DNA from: Rutidosis leptorrhynchoides
Lineage: Eukaryota > Streptophyta > Magnoliopsida > Asterales > Asteraceae
Length of the DNA: 64,000 bases
Direction: 5' to 3'
Assembly: GCF_046630445.1 (NCBI RefSeq)
Contig: NC_092333.1
Span: 333,819,501 to 333,883,500 of the forward strand
The position numbers were made by a program, and so were the translations under genes. Under the pieces are notes generated by a model that had not been told where the DNA came from, made no database searches, and worked only from the letters and a program-made list of their open reading frames with translations. Below are positions 35,982 through 48,027 of the stretch, one piece after another. Position 1 is the stretch's first letter. Each line of letters begins with the position of its first letter.

Positions 35982-38900
35982 TGTAGTGACCCGAACTTTT
36001 CCATGTTTATATATATTAATTGAGATTGATATTTACATGATTAAATGTTTCCAACATGTTAAGCAATCAAACTTGTTAAGACTTGATTAATTGAAATATG
36101 TTTCATATAGACAATTGACCACCCAAGTTGACCGGTGATTCACGAACGTTAAAACTTGTAAAAACTATATGATGACATATATATATGGATATATATATAT
36201 ATAGTTAACATGATACTATGATAAGTAAACATATCATTAAGTATATTAACAATGAACTACATATGTAAAAACAAGACTACTAACTTAATGATTTTTTAAA
36301 CGAGACATATATGTAACGATTATCGTTGTAAAGACATTTAATGTATATATATCATATTAAGAGATATTCATACATGATAATATCATGATAATATAATAAT
36401 TTAAAATCTCATTTAATATTATAAACATTGGGTTAACAACATTTAACAAGATCGTTAACCTAAAGGTTTCAAAACAACACTTACATGTAACAACTAACGA
36501 TGACTTAACTACTCAGTTAAAATGTATATACATGTAGTGTTTTAATATGTATTTATACACTTTTGAAAGACTTCAATACACTTATCAAAATACTTCTACT
36601 TAACAAAAATGCTTACAATTACATCCTCGTTCAGTTTCATCAACAATTCTACTCATATGCACCCGTATTCGTACTCGTACAATACACAGCTTTTAGATGT
36701 ATGTACTATTGGTATATACACTCCAATGATTAGCTCTTAGCAGCCCATGTGAGTCACCTAACACATGTGGGAACCATCATTTGGCAACTAGCATGAAATA
36801 TCTCATAAAATTACAAAAATATGAGTAATCATTCATGACTTATTTACATGAAAACAAAATTACATATCCTTTATATCTAATCCATACACCAACGACCAAA
36901 AACACCTACAAACACTTTCATTCTTCAATTTTCTTCATCTAATTGATCTCTCTCAAGTTCTATCTTCAAGTTCTAAGTGTTCTTCATATATTCTACAAGT
37001 TCTAGTTACATAAAATCAAGAATACTTTCAAGTTTGCTAGCTCACTTCCAAACTTGTAAGGTGATCATCCAACTTCAAGAAATCTTTGTTTCTTACAGTA
37101 GGTTATCATTCTAATACAAGGTAATAATCATATTCAAACTTTGGTTCAATTTCTATAACTATAACAATCTTATTTCAAGTGATGATCTTACTTGAACTTG
37201 TTTTCGTGTAATGAATCTGCTTCAAGAACTTCGAGCCATCCAAGGATCCGTTGAAGCTAGATCCATTTTTCTATTTTCCAGTAGGTTTATCCAAGGAACT
37301 TAAGGTAGTAATGATGTTCATAACATCATTCGATTCATACATATAAAGCTATCTTATTCGAAGGTTTAAACTTGTAATCACTAGAACATAGTTTAGTTAA
37401 TTCTAAACTTGTTCGCAAACAAAAGTTAATCCTTCTAAATTGACTTTTAAAATCAACTAAACACATGTTCTATATCTATATGATATGCTAACTTAATGAT
37501 TTAAAACCTGGAAACACGAAAAACACCGTAAAACCGGATTTACGCCGTCGTAGTAACACCGCGGGCTGCTTTGGGTTAGTTAATTAAAAACTATGATAAA
37601 CTTTGATTTAAAAGTTGTTATTCTGAGAAAATGATTTTTATTATGAACATGAAACTATATCCAAAAATTATGGTTAAACTCAAAGTGGAAGTATGTTTTC
37701 TAAAATGGTCATCTAGACGTCGTTCTTTCGACTGAAATGACTACCTTTACAAAAACGACTTGTAACTTATTTTTCCGACTATAAAACTATACTTTTTCTG
37801 TTTAGATTCATAAAATAGAGTTCAATATGAAACCATAGCAATTTGATTCACTCAAAACGGATTTAAAATGGAGAAGTTATGGGTAAAACAAGATTGGATA
37901 ATTTTTCTCATTTTAGCTACGTGAAAATTGGTAACAAATCTATTCCAACCATAACTTAATCAACTTGTATTGTATATTATGTAATCTTGAGATACCATAG
38001 ACACGTATACAATGTTTTGACCTATCATGTCGACACATCTATATATATTTCGGAACAACCATAGACACTCTATATGTGAATGTTGGAGTTAGCTATACAG
38101 GGTTGAGGTTGATTCCAAAATATATATAGTTTGAGTTGTGATCAATACTGAGATACGTATACACTGGGTCGTGGATTGATTCAAGATAATATTTATTGAT
38201 TTATTTCTGTACATCTAACTGTGGACAACTAGTTGTAGGTTATTAACGAGGACAGCTGACTTAATAAACTTAAAACATCAAAATATATTAAAAGTGTTGT
38301 AAATATATTTTGAACATACTCTGATATATATGTATATATTGTTATAGGTTCGTGAATCAACCAGTGGCCAAGTCTTACTTCCCGACGAAGTAAAAATCTG
38401 TGAAAGTGAGTTATAGTCCCACTTTTAAAATCTAATATTTTTGGGATGAGAATACATGCAGGTTTTATAAATGATTTACAAAATAGACACAAGTACGTGA
38501 AACTACATTCTATGGTTGAATTATTGAAATCGAATATGCCCCTTTTTATTAAGTCTGGTAATCTAAGAATTAGGGAACAGACACCCTAATTGACGCGAAT
38601 CCTAAAGATAGATCTATTGGGCCTAATAAACCCCATCCAAAGTACTGGATGCTTTAGTACTTCGAAATTTATATCATATCCGAAGGGTGTCCCGGAATGA
38701 TGGGGATATTCTTATATATGCATCTTGTTAATGTCGGTTACCAGGTGTTCATCATATGAATGATTTTTATCTCTATGTATGGGATGTGTATTGAAATATG
38801 AAATCTTGTGGTCTATTATTATGATTTGATATATATAGGTTAAACCTATAACTCACCAACATTTTTGTTGACGTTTTAAGCATGTTTATTCTCAGGTGAT

Positions 38901-39238
38901 TATTAAGAGCTTCCGCTGTCGCATACTTAAATAAGGATGAGATTTGGAGTCCATGCTTGTATGATATTGTGTAAAAACTGCATTCAAGAAACTTATTTTG
39001 TTGTAACCTATTTGTATTGTAAACCATTATGTAATGGTCGTGTGCAAACAGGATATTTTAGATTATCATTATTTGATAATCTACGTAAAGCTTTTTAAAC
39101 CTTTATTGATGAAATAAAGGTTATGGTTTGTTTTAAAATGAATGCAGTCTTTGAAAAACGTCTCATATAGAGGTCAAAACCTCGCAACGAAATCAATTAA
39201 TATGGAACATTTTTAATCAATAAGAACGGGACATTTCA
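35982..39238 (+). repeat. Gypsy-A young 3' LTR
   Basis: 3,257 bp. It is preceded by TTTCGGGACGAAATTT and AACGGGTAGGTAC, the usual end of Tekay elements with the plus-strand primer. It is followed by TTAAC and then by the rest of the older LTR. Confidence 0.93.
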
Positions 39239-42200
39239 TTAACAATGAACTACATATGTAAAAACAAGACTACTAACTTAAGGATTTCGAAACGAGGCAT
39301 ATATGTAACGATTATCGTTATAACAACATTTAATTGTATATATATCATATTAAGATATATTAATACATCATAATATCATGATAATGTAATAATTTAACAT
39401 CTCTTTAGATATAATAAACAATGGGTTAACAACATTTAACAAGATCGTTAACCTAAAGGTTTCAAAACAACACTTACATGTAACGACTAACGATGACTTA
39501 ACGACTCAGTTAAAATGTATATACGTGTAGTATTTTAATATTTATTCATACACTTTTGAAATACTTCAAGACACTTATCAAAGTACTTCTACTTAACAAA
39601 ATGCTTACAATTACATCCTCATTCATTTTCATCAACAATTCTACTCGTATGCACTCGTATTCGTACTCGTACAATACCCAACTTCTAAATGTATTTACTA
39701 TTGGTATATACACTCCAATGATCAGCTCTTAGCTGCCCTTGTGAGTCACCTAACACATATGGGAACCATCATTTAGCAACTAGCATGAAATATCTCATAA
39801 AATTACAAAAATATTAGTAATCATTCATGACTTATTTATAAGTAAACAAAATTACACATCCTTTATATCTAATCCATATACCAATGACCAAAAACACCTA
39901 CACACACTTTCATTCTTCAATTTCCTTCATCTAATTGATCTCTCTCAAGTTCTATCTTCAAGTTCTAAGAGTTCTTCATAAATTCTATAAGTTCTAGTTT
40001 CATAAAATCAAGAATACTTCCAAGTTTACTAGCTTACTTCCAATCTTGTAAAGTGATCATCCAACCTTAAGAAATCTTTCTTATTTATAGTAATATATCT
40101 TTCTAATACAAGGTAATACTCATATTCAAACTTTGATTCAATTTATATAACTATAACAATCTTATTTCGAGTGGAAATCTTACTTGAACTTGTTTTCGTG
40201 TCATGATTCTACTTCAAGAACTTTCAAGCCATCCAAGGATCCTTTGAAGCTAGATCTATTTTTTTCATTTCCAGTAGGTTTACCTACTAAAATTAAGGTA
40301 GTAATGATGTTCATAACATCATTCAATTCATACATATAAAACTATCTTATTCGAAGATTTAAACTTGTAATCACTAGAACATAGTTTAGTTAATTCTAAA
40401 CTTGTTCGCAAATAAAGTTAATATTTCTAACTTGACTTTTAAAATCAACTAAACACATGTTCTATATCTATATTATATTCTAACTTAATGATTTAAAACC
40501 TGGAAACACGAAAAACACCGTAAAATCGGATATACGCCGTCGTAGTAGCACCGCGGGCTGTTTTGGGTTAGTTAATTAAAAACTATGATAAACTTTGATT
40601 TAAAAGTTGTTCTTATGGGAAAATGATTTATCTTATGAACATGAAACTATATCCAAAAATCATGGTTAAACTCAAAGTGGAAGTATGCTTTCCAAAATGG
40701 TCATCTAGACGTCGTTCTTTCGACTGAAATGACTACCTTTACAAAAATGACTTGTAACCTGTATTTCCGACTATAAACTTATACTTTTTCTATTTAGATT
40801 CATAAACTTAAGTTCAATATGAAACCATAGCAACTTGAAACACTCAAAACGGATTTAAAACGAAGAAGTTATGGGTAAAACAAGATTGGATAATTTTTTC
40901 TTGTTGTAGCTACGTGAAAATTGGTAACAAATCTATATTAATCATATCCTAGCAAACTCATATTGTATTATACATGTATTCTAATATATTATATAACCTT
41001 GGGATACCATAGACACGAATACAATGTGTTGACATATCATATCGACCCATCTATATATATATTTCGGAACAACCATAGACACTCTATATGCATTAATGTT
41101 GGAGTTAGCTATACAGGATTGAGGTTGATTCCAAAATATTATATATACTTTGAGTTATGATCTAGCCTGAGGCTTGTATACACTAGGTCGTGGATTGATT
41201 CTAGATAATATATGTTGCTTTATTTTCTATACATCTAACTGTGGACAACTAGTTGTAGGTTACTAACGAGGACAGCCGACTTAATAAACTTAAAACAGCA
41301 AAACGTATTAAAAATGTTGTAAATATATTTTGAACATAATTTGATATATATGTACATATTTGTTATAGGTTCGTGAATCGACCAGTGGCCCAGTCTTACT
41401 TTCCGACGAAGTAAAAATCTGCGAAAGTGAGTTATAGTCCCACTTTTAAAATCTAATATTTTGGGATGAGAATACATGCAGTTTTATAAATATTTTACAA
41501 AATAGATAAAAGTAAATGAAACTATATTCAGGATTATTAAACCGAATATGCCCCTTTTCAGTCTGGTAATCTAAAAATTAGGGAACAGACACCCTAATTG
41601 ACGCGAATCCTAAAGATAGATCTATTGGGCCCAACGAGCCCCATCCAAAGTATCATATGCTTTAGTACTTCGAATTCATCATGTCCGAAGGGAGTCCCGG
41701 AATGATAGGGGATATTCTATATGCATCTTGTTAAGGTCGGTTACCAGGTGTTCACCATATGAATGATTTTTATCTCTATGTATGGGATGTATATTGAAAT
41801 ATGAAATCTTGTGGTTTATTATTATGATTTGATAAATATAGGTTAAACCTATAACTCACCAACATTTTTGTTGACGTTTAAAGCATGTTTATTCTCAGGT
41901 GATTATTAAGAGCTTCCGCTGTTGCATGCTATTATATGGACAAGATTTGGTGTCAGCATGCTTATATAATATTGTTTAAAACTGTATTTGAGAAGTATTT
42001 TGTTGTAACATATTAATATTTGTAATCCAATATGTATTGGTAGTGTGTAAGTGTGATATTTGTTAGATTATCATTTCTGGATAATCTAAGTGGTGTCTTG
42101 TTAACCTTGTCGATAAAATAAAGGTTATAGTTTGTTTTAAAAATGAATGCAGTCTTTGAAAAACGTCTCATATAGAGGTCAAAACCTCGCAACGAAATCA

Positions 42201-42243
42201 ATTAATATGGAATGTTTATAATCAATATGAACGGGACATTTCA
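39239..42243 (+). repeat. Gypsy-A old 5' LTR, right piece
   Basis: It resumes the LTR broken at 17409 and ends ACGGGACATTTCA at 42243. It aligns along its length with the young LTRs but with many more substitutions and small indels, which shows that it is the older copy. Confidence 0.92.
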
Positions 42244-42244
42244 G

Positions 42245-42257
42245 TTGGTATCCGAGC
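42245..42257 (+). other. Gypsy-A old primer-binding site
   Basis: TTGGTATCCGAGC, identical to the young copy's site including its unusual CC. Confidence 0.85.
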
Positions 42258-42459
42258 GTTGGTCTTAGAGAACGAGAATTTTTGTATTAGTGTGTCTTAC
42301 CGAGTTTGTTAGGATGCATTAGTGAGTATGGACTTCGACCGTGTTTTTCTTCAGAAAAAAAAACGATTGCATAACTTTTTTGTTGGAAACTATATATTAT
42401 TAACATGTAAATATTATGTGATATATTAATCTCTTAACGTGTTTGATATTGTGTGATAG

Positions 42460-43047
42460 ATGTCTACCTCTAATACAAATCCCATCGACTCACCTAATAA
42501 TAATGAATAGACGAATATACTTTGAGAAGATTCACAAATTCCCGAAGAGGAACCGGAAGAAGAGGAACCGGAAGAGGAAGAACCGGAAGAAGAAGAGGAA
42601 CCGGAGGAGGAAATATTGATACCTATAGTAAATCGGTTAAATAAAAGGAAATCCTCAACGAACGGACCAAAGTCAATAATGGTCAATGTTGTTTCCGCCG
42701 AGGAAGCAAAATATTGGGAAGATTACTAATTTTCCGATGAATCGGATCCGGATGAGGATTTCGATAATGTTATAGAAATTATCTCGACCCAATTTAATAA
42801 AGCAAAAGAAAATAATAAGGGAAAAGGTATAAAAATAGAGAAACCTGATTCCAACCCCGATGAACTTTATATGTATCGGTAACGTCCGTATTTCCTAAAA
42901 TATAACAATAACCCGAGAACCTCTAAACCACCAGGTTTTTCTAAACCATTGTGGAAAACGACAGCTCGTATTAGGGGAGCATCATATATCCCTAGGAAAT
43001 TAGCAAAACGAACCAAGTCCGAAGAAGAAACGAGTGAGTCGGATTAA
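42460..43047 (+). pseudogene. Acidic accessory ORF of Gypsy-A (old copy)
   Basis: Same start (MSTS), acidic Glu/Pro run, KRKSS patch, EAKYWED block and basic C-terminal block as 20874-21488. The frame is kept for 195 codons without a frameshift, but four stops interrupt it: 42508-42510, 42523-42525, 42727-42729 and 42880-42882. None has a partner in the young copy. Length differs from the young copy by whole codons in the Glu-rich part. Confidence 0.75.
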
Positions 43048-43186
43048 AGAGTTGTAATCATATTGTGTAATATATGTAATATAGTGTGCTTGTGCTTTTT
43101 TGATAAATGTAAAATTGCTTGTATTCTTTGTTAATTATCTTTTATGAATCTAACCCTCGTCTATTTTTACAGTATAAAAACACAAA

Positions 43187-43877
43187 ATGGACGTTAAGGG
43201 TAAACAACCTAATATTTTAGAAGACCTACCAGAGGATATGTTTGATGAAATCTTTTCTAGAGTTGGTCAGAATTCATCAGCACACTTAGTTATGGCGAAA
43301 TTAACTTGTCAAACATTTGAAAGACTTTCCAGAAATACCTTAGTTTATAAAAGGCTTTCCTTTGATAGGTAGGGTATATCACATTGGGGAGACCGTAAGT
43401 TACGACGTGTTTTCTTTAAAGCGTTAAATGCGGAAAACCCAAATGCAATTTTTCGCTACGGGTTAAGAACCTATTTTGACTCAACATATCCCAACATAGG
43501 ATTTTTTGAATTAGAAAGAGCTTCTAACATGCAGCATAAAGAAGCATGTTATGCTTACGGGTTAGTGATGTTCGGTCTCACAAAGTGTGAAAAAGAACAT
43601 CGGATTACAACTCTTAAATGAAACATTCCCACAAGTGATGGACCCAGTAGTTGGGGTAACAAACAATGTTTTTAGATTGCTACGAGGCTGTTGGGCATTA
43701 CGAAACCCTCGTCCTTTTGACGACATTACAACATACTGCCTAGCCAATGGTCATAACAGTTACTTTCCACAAGATCAAGGATGGGAAGTCATTTTAGTAA
43801 AACCAGAATGCATGACCTGTTTCTGGACTTATGAATTACGTGTCTTTATTGCCTTTGCTGAACAACTTGCGTATTAA
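43187..43877 (+). pseudogene. F-box ORF of Gypsy-A (old copy)
   Basis: It begins MDVKGKQPNILEDLPEDM and has the F-box layout (FDEIFSRVGQNSS ... LTCQTFERLSRN). A TAG at 43370-43372 stands where the young copy has Trp. A small indel between about 43565 and 43592 changes frame. The C-terminal part 43587-43877 is open to TAA and includes the Cys tail (PECMTCFWTYELRVF) that the young copy has lost behind its TGA codons. The 3' splice-like signal upstream is conserved. Confidence 0.75.
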
Positions 43878-44194
43878 TTAGAATTACCTTTATAGCTGCC
43901 GTGTAGCAAGTTATTATGTGCTATATTTCATCCTATATGTATAATAGTGGTATTGTATGTTTGAACGCGAAATATTATTGTAATAAGTTTTTCATATAGA
44001 ATCGTAGTAGTTGAATTGTATAATAGCTACTAAGTATGAACTTAACGGGTAGGTAATACCCGAATTAAAACTATAAAATGCTAATATGAAGAAAAAGCTT
44101 TTATAAATAAGTTCATATTATGCTACGAAATACTATTGACTACTCTTAAATTCTATATGATTAACTCAATTCTTTTGGGCTATTTTTGAAGGAA

Positions 44195-44532
44195 ATGGCA
44201 CCGGCGACTCGTCAGAATTTGAACATGAGCGAGGAAGACTTCCGTGTTTTGCTTGCAGCAAACATAGCCGCATTATAGGCTGCGATGCAAAATAACAATA
44301 ACTCTGGATCTAGCAGTGGACCTAATTCCACAAGAAATCGTGTCGGATGCTACTACAAAGAATTCACTGCCTGCAAACCTTTAGAATTTGATGGAACCGA
44401 AGGACCAATTGGATTGAAACGGTGGACCGAGAAGGTCGAATCGGTGTTTGCCATAAGTAAGTGTACTGAAGAGGATAAAGTTAAGTACGCTACGCATACC
44501 TTCATAGGTACTGTGTTAACGTGGTGGAACAC
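44195..44532 (+). pseudogene. Gypsy-A old gag fragment
   Basis: It begins MAPATRQNLNMSEEDF, has TAG 44276-44278 where the young copy has CAG, then the conserved FDGTEGPIGLKRWTEK block, and ends at LTWWN where Athila is inserted. The last bases AACAC (44528-44532) are the left target duplication of Athila. Confidence 0.88.
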
Positions 44533-46513
44533 TGATAATGCTAAAAACGAACATATATTTCATAGCATTATTCCTCAAGAAAGACAAGCTTTTAGTTGCA
44601 ATTGTTCTATTTACAAGTGATATTCGTTTAAATAATAAAAGGTGAAGACAAAAGACAGATTCGACGAATTGAAGACGCAAACGACCAAAAAGCTCAAAAG
44701 TACAAAATACAATCAAAGAGGTTCCAATTTTTGATAAGAAACGTCTCAAAATTACAAGAGTACAAAATTCAAAACGCAAAGTACAAGATATTAAATTGTA
44801 CGCAAGGACGTTCGAAAATCCGGAACCAGGACCAGATTCAACTCTCAACGCTCGACGCAACGGACTAAAAATTACAAGTCAACTATGCACATAAATATAA
44901 TATAATATTTAAATAATTCTTATAATTATTTATATATTATATAAATAAAATAAACCGTCGGCAAGAAAGACTCCAAAATGGAGTGAGCTGTATTTACAAA
45001 CTCCGCGACTCGCGGAGTTTGAAGGCAAAAAGGGCCGCGAGTCGCGGAGCCCCAAAGTCTGAAACTCCCTATAAAAGCAAACGAATTCTGATCGCAAAAA
45101 CACCAATATATCCATCTCTCTGTCTATATACGTAATATTTATATTTATAATTTATATTTTAATTTTAATTTTAATTATAATTCTAATAATAAGGGTATGT
45201 TAGCAAATATTGTAAGGGTGTAAGTCGAAATTCTGTCCGTGTAATGCTACGCTATTTTTAATCATTGTAAGTTATGTTCAACCTTTTTAATTTAATGTCT
45301 CGTAGCTAAGTTATTATTATGCTTATTTAATCCGAAGTAATCATGATGTTGGGCTAATTACTAAAATTGGGTAATTAGGCTTTGTACCATAATTGGGGTT
45401 TGGACAAAAGAACGACACTTGTGGAAATTAGACTATGGGCTATTAATGGGCTTTATATTTGTTTAACTAAATGATAGTTTGTTAATGTTAATATAAAGAT
45501 TTACAATTGGGCGTCCCTATAAATTACCATATACACTCGATCGGACACGATGGGTGGGGTATTTATATGTACGAATAATCGTTCATTTAACCGGACACGG
45601 GAATGGATTAATAGCCACTAGAATAATTAAAACAGGGGTGAAATTATGTACAAGGACACTTGGTACAATTGATAACAAAATATTAAAACCTTGGGTTACA
45701 CTCAGTCGACATCCTGGTGTAATTATTAAACAAAGTATTAAAATCTTGTTACAGTTTAAGTCCCCAATTAGTTGGAATATTTAACTTCGGGTATAAGGAT
45801 AATTTGACGAGGATACTCGCACTTTATATTTATGACTGACGGACTGTTATAGACAAAAACCAGACGGACATATTAAATAATCCAGGACAAAGGACAATTA
45901 ACCCATGGGCATAAAACTAAAATCAACACGTCAAACATCATGATTACGGAAGTTTAAATAAGCATAATTCTTTTATTTCATATTTAATTTTCTTTATTTT
46001 ATATTTAATTGCACTTCTAATTATCGCATTTTTATTGTTATTGTATTTAATTGCACTTTTAATTATCGCAAGTTTATTTTATCGCACTTTTATTATTCGC
46101 AATTTCATTATCGTTATTTACTTTACGCTTTAATTTAAGTCTTGTATTTATTTTTAATATTTTACATTTGGTTTTAACTGCGACTAAAGTTTTAAAATCG
46201 ACAAACCGGTCATTAAACGGTAAAAACCCCCCTTTATAATAATAATATTACTTATATATATATTTGTATTTTTATAAAAGTAAACTAATATAGCGTTAAG
46301 CTTTGTTTAAAAAGATTCCCTGTGGAACGAACCGGACTTACTAAAAAACTACACTACTCTACGATTAGGAACACTGCCTATAAGTATTGTAGCAAGGTTT
46401 AAGTATATCCATTCTCTAAATAAATAAATATCTTGTGTAAAATTGTATCATATTTAATAGTATTTTATTGTAAAATTTAATAGCTATTTTATATACACCT
46501 CGCATACACATCA
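44533..46513 (+). repeat. Athila 5' LTR
   Basis: 1,981 bp, TG...CA ends. It contains the GC-rich CCGCGACTCGCGG motifs near 45000-45050, a TATA box at 45070-45076 and the CTGTGGAACGAACCGG motif near 46320. The first 530 bp are nearly identical to 59716-60248. Confidence 0.93.
45070..45076 (+). promoter_or_regulatory. TATA box of the Athila LTR
   Basis: CCCTATAAAAGCAAAC just after the GC-rich palindromic motifs. The 3' LTR remnant ends immediately before the matching position, so Gypsy-C removed the TATA box from that LTR. Confidence 0.6.
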
Positions 46514-46522
46514 AGTTATTTT

Positions 46523-46540
46523 TGGCGCCGCTGCCGGGGA
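46523..46540 (+). other. Athila primer-binding site (Asp tRNA type)
   Basis: TGGCGCCGCTGCCGGGGA, nine bases after the LTR end. It is the Asp-tRNA primer site typical of Athila and Tat elements with one substitution. Confidence 0.92.
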
Positions 46541-48027
46541 TTCGCTTAAAAGCCGGAAGCACAACGCTAATATAAAAAAAAAGATTTTTAGTTTACTTTT
46601 ATTAAAATTCGTTTTTATAAAAATACGTTTTAAATATTCGAATATATAAAAAAAACAAAAATATAAATATTTTTAGGAGTTTGATAAATATTTAAGTTTT
46701 ATAAAGTTTCTTTAGTTTGTAAAAATATAAATTTTATTTAATTTATTTTATAAATATATTTTATAAATATAAAAAACCGAAAAAAAAATTTTATAAATCT
46801 ATTTTTAAGATATTTTTAAAATTATAAAGTAGTTCTATTTTTATTTAAGTTTTTAAATATAAGTTTTTATTATACAAATATTTTGATATAAACAGAAAAT
46901 ATAAAAACAGAAAATAAAAAAAAACGCGTCAAATTTTGAACTGTACCAGAGTTGAAATTTGGAATCCCGCGACTCGCGGGGTTTGCAGCTTCGAGTACCG
47001 CGACTCGCGGAGCCGTCTGACACAGCTGACCATAAGCCCTAATCTGCATTTAATACGGGGTATTTATTATTATTATTAACTTTAAAACCTAATTAGGTTA
47101 TTTATATTAAATTAATTAATTTAGTTTTATTTATTATTTGTATTATTTAGTTTAATTAGTTTATTTAAAGTTTAAAATTAATAGTTTTAATAAATAAATA
47201 ATATAAAAATAATATTTTTATAAAAATTGTAATTTTTACAACTTTTTATATATTTTTATATTTTGTCCTTTTTAATTGTTTTAGCGTAATATTTGTATTT
47301 TTAGCCCATATTTAGTTTTAAACTTAGTTTTTGCCATAGTTATTTTTACTTCTAGATTTTTAGACTTTGCCGTAGAATTCCTTAAGTGCTTTTTCTTTAG
47401 ACTAAGATTTAGGTACTTTAGAATTTTGCGACGCCTTTTTAAGTTTTAGTTTCTTTTTAAGTTATTTCCATTTGGGATTTAGTTTTTCCTGTAAGCTTTA
47501 ATATTTTTAGACGACTTTTACCTATGTATCAATTATCATTCCAATTAGTAATCTCAATTTGCGATTATAATTTTAAGTTAGTTGTAGTAATAAGGTTAGG
47601 TTAGTCAAGTATTTTTAAGTTTTATAAGTTTCTTTTATTTTTCCGTCACCTTTTATTTTTCAACCAATTTTCTTTTTCGACCTTTTTCCGACGAACTCTT
47701 TTTCTTTCTTATTTCTCGCTATTCTAGTTTTAGGACATAGATTTTTATTCTACTTCTTATCTAAATTTCTTAAAATTACGAAAATTTATTTTAAGTGGTT
47801 AAATTGATAGACATCAAAATTTTTTGGTTCGTAGTAATAGTTGGATTTGTACGTGGACCGGGTTATTGGAGCCAAACAGTCCTCAATTATATTGAGACCA
47901 AACGAATCCTGCCCCTCTGCTGCATCTTTTGGCTATTCGAAACGTGGGCAAAATCAGAAAAGTCTTTTGATTGGATAACTTATTATAATTTTTCTTTCCT
48001 TTTTAAAACTAATAGGATATTCAGTGA
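46541..48027 (+). other. Athila untranslated leader
   Basis: A very AT-rich leader of 1.5 kb. Two CCGCGACTCGCGG-type motifs stand out at about 46966-47012. An 80-codon frame at 47795-48037 has no protein-like features I recognise and overlaps the gag start. Confidence 0.7.

Larger units (their letters stand above)
17410..39238 (+). mobile_element. Gypsy-A young: Tekay-type chromovirus with accessory ORFs
   Basis: LTRs of about 3.26 kb (17410-20665 and 35982-39238) begin TGTAGTGACC and end GGGACATTTCA. TTAAC duplications flank it (17405-17409 and 39239-39243). It is inserted in the 5' LTR of an older copy of the same family. Order: primer site, acidic ORF, F-box ORF, gag, protease, RT, RNase H, integrase, chromodomain-like C-terminus, polypurine tract, 3' LTR. 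RT before integrase defines Ty3/gypsy; the terminal motif [17 protein letters not shown] is the Tekay/Del type. Gypsy-B (24865-33588) interrupts its RT. Without Gypsy-B the element is about 13.1 kb. Confidence 0.93.
17091..44532 (+). mobile_element. Gypsy-A old: Tekay-type chromovirus, 5' half only
   Basis: The element begins TGTAGTGACC at 17091 after AAAAC. Its 5' LTR (17091-17409 plus 39239-42243) is split by a younger copy of the same family. The interior has a primer site, an acidic ORF, an F-box ORF and the start of gag, all decayed. It is cut at 44532 by the Athila insertion, and its remainder lies to the right of the window. Its order of parts matches Gypsy-A young one for one, so the accessory ORFs belong to the family and not to one copy. 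Confidence 0.85.

Noticed and set aside
44516..44860. Minus-strand 114-codon frame, also seen at 59699-60043
   Set aside because: It appears twice only because it lies in the duplicated Athila LTR; no protein features are recognisable and it crosses the LTR edge.
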